Both the position numbers and the translations under genes were made by a program. This document shows, piece after piece, positions 12,791 to 13,307 of a stretch of DNA of 13,307 nt. Source of the stretch: DATDSR01 sp038062165 (GTDB lineage: Bacteria > Patescibacteriota > Minisyncoccia > Phycocordibacterales > DATDSR01); assembly GCA_038062165.1 (NCBI GenBank), contig JBBTXQ010000021.1, positions 1 through 13,307 on the forward strand, in the 5' to 3' direction. The notes below the pieces were generated by a model. The model did no database searches and was not told the origin of the DNA. It saw nothing but the letters and a program-made list of their open reading frames with translations. Every line of letters begins with the position of its first letter. Position 1 is the stretch's first letter.

Positions 12791-12848
12791 CCCGTTAGAG
12801 GTCCGACGTCAATCGGCAGATTTGTCTGCAAATCTTACCTCTAACGGG
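12791..12848 (-). repeat. Compact three-way-junction inverted repeat, probable terminator of the coiled-coil gene
   Basis: P1 is 12 bp, CCCGTTAGAGGT (12791-12802) with ACCTCTAACGGG (12837-12848). Inside it, CCGA/TCGG (12803-12816) and AGATTTG/CAAATCT (12818-12835) form two hairpins with only two unpaired bases between stems. It begins 1 nt past the TGA of the 115-aa gene and is followed on the minus strand by TTTTTATTT, so it can terminate that gene. Confidence 0.75.
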
Positions 12849-12849
12849 G

Positions 12850-13197
12850 TCAAGCGCTTTGCAATCTTATTTCCATCCGGGCTACACGTTTCTCTAGTTT
12901 TGCAAAATCGTCGTAACTAACCTTTTGTTTTAGGTCAAACTTAATTTGTTCCACGTCAAGCATGATCTGACCAATCATTTGCGTATGTGAATCAAGTGTT
13001 TTGGTATGTGAATCAAGAGTTTGAGTATGTGAGTCCAATGTTTTGCTGTGGGAATTCAATATTTTTGTGTGATGGTCCAATGTTTCATTAACAGCATTAA
13101 ATCGCTCATCCATATGTTCAATAAGCACGCCTGTATGCATCTTGAATTCATCCAAACCTATCTTTTTACTATTCTTATTCCCTGAACCCTTTTTCAT
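12850..13197 (-). CDS. Heptad-repeat coiled-coil protein, unknown function
   Basis: A 115-aa soluble protein. The basic, Gly/Asn/Lys-rich start (1-13) is followed by a helical region, then five 7-residue repeats of the form DSHTKTL (residues 41-75), and a C-terminal charged helix (about 80-115) with KLEKRVARMEIRL. The repeats keep Leu/Ile at the heptad core, so a parallel coiled coil is likely, with His in each unit. At DNA level these are 21-bp tandem repeats. I cannot assign a function; similar short heptad-repeat proteins occur as tethers or oligomerisers. A TATAAT ends 6 nt before the ATG at 13197, so the mRNA is probably leaderless. The three-way-junction repeat starts 1 nt beyond the stop codon. 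Confidence 0.75.
   Translation of the reverse strand: MKKGSGNKNSKKIGLDEFKMHTGVLIEHMDERFNAVNETLDHHTKILNSHSKTLDSHTQTLDSHTKTLDSHTQMIGQIMLDVEQIKFDLKQKVSYDDFAKLEKRVARMEIRLQSA
12973..13077 (-). repeat. Five degenerate 21-bp tandem repeats inside the coiled-coil gene
   Basis: Five copies of a 21-bp unit (core TATGTGAATCAAGAGTTTG on the plus strand) encode the DSHTKTL heptads. The copies nearest 12973 are most alike; those nearest 13077 have diverged, which suggests growth from one end. Confidence 0.7.
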
Positions 13198-13203
13198 GCA
13201 TAC

Positions 13204-13209
13204 ATTATA
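13204..13209 (-). promoter_or_regulatory. -10 element of the coiled-coil gene (leaderless start)
   Basis: TATAAT on the minus strand, 6 nt before the ATG at 13197. Transcription would start at or next to the A of the ATG. A -35 is less clear (CTTTTG 17 nt upstream). Confidence 0.5.
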
Positions 13210-13247
13210 CCTGACGTGGCAAAAAACAAAAGTTACGCAAAATCTAA

Positions 13248-13283
13248 ACCCCGGGTCGCCTATTGTTCTGGCGAACCCGGGGT
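13248..13283 (-). terminator. Hairpin terminator of a gene beyond the right edge
   Basis: ACCCCGGGT-CGCC (13248-13260) pairs with GGCGAACCCGGGGT (13270-13283), with one bulged base and a 9-nt loop. On the minus strand TTTAGATTTTG follows. It probably ends a minus-strand gene lying outside the window. The last 24 bases hold nothing I can name. Confidence 0.6.
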
Positions 13284-13307
13284 CAGGTGGCTTTACTTTT
13301 CATCTTT

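Noticed and set aside
12282..12920. Plus-strand open frame of 212 codons across the nusA 5' region and the repeats
   Set aside because: It runs antisense to nusA, reads through the hairpins and shows no protein-like composition or start signals.
12973..13077. The 21-bp repeats as a CRISPR array
   Set aside because: The units are contiguous with no spacers, stay in frame and encode heptads.

Overview
The window reads as a chromosomal segment of a small-genome bacterium, most likely Candidate Phyla Radiation / Patescibacteria (Parcubacteria-like). This is an inference. It rests on a trigger factor without its PPIase domain, a NusA with an acidic insert, housekeeping genes mostly lacking Shine-Dalgarno (SD) sequences, tiny single-membrane-segment proteins inside housekeeping operons, and perfect palindromes between genes. 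No rRNA or tRNA is visible to settle it.

Layout. Positions 1-453 (+) hold the C-terminal part of alanine racemase, cut by the window edge. It converges on a 317-aa polytopic membrane protein (500-1453, -). Next come a minus-strand two-component pair (histidine kinase 2383-3519 and a double-receiver response regulator 1540-2370), HU (3742-4014) and RNase Y (4128-5663). A GC-rich orphan gene of unknown function (5954-6934, +) ends in a strong intrinsic terminator. An IS256-like insertion sequence (about 7031-8241) follows; its transposase frame is shifted at an A7 run. Then come clpP (8262-8846, -), an unlisted 42-codon gene (8904-9032, -), and a divergent ECF sigma factor with a membrane partner (9107-9968, +). 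The minus-strand operon nusA - ppa - small membrane protein - tig (12608 to 9934) follows, and a heptad-repeat coiled-coil protein (12850-13197, -) comes last.

How the genes fit together. nusA, ppa and tig link transcription, pyrophosphate removal and nascent-chain folding. tig and clpP are neighbours in many bacteria; here the sigma/membrane pair and the 42-codon gene lie between them. The sigma and its overlapping membrane partner look like a sigma/anti-sigma switch. The kinase and double-receiver protein form a second signalling unit.

The most unusual material is non-coding. (i) An inverted repeat with arms CCCGTTAGARGT/ACYTCTAACGGG occurs twice with a compensatory base change: once enclosing the whole kinase leader and its start codon, once as the closing stem of a compact three-way junction. 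(ii) The nusA leader contains a terminator-like hairpin with a U8 tract soon after the promoter, then a long CGAAT/ATTCG hairpin. (iii) Terminator T-tracts double as promoter -35 regions at two places. (iv) Exactly three genes, all of unknown function and two of them clearly GC-rich, carry near-perfect SD sequences while the housekeeping genes do not. No CRISPR array was found, and no defence system or complete biosynthetic pathway was recognised.
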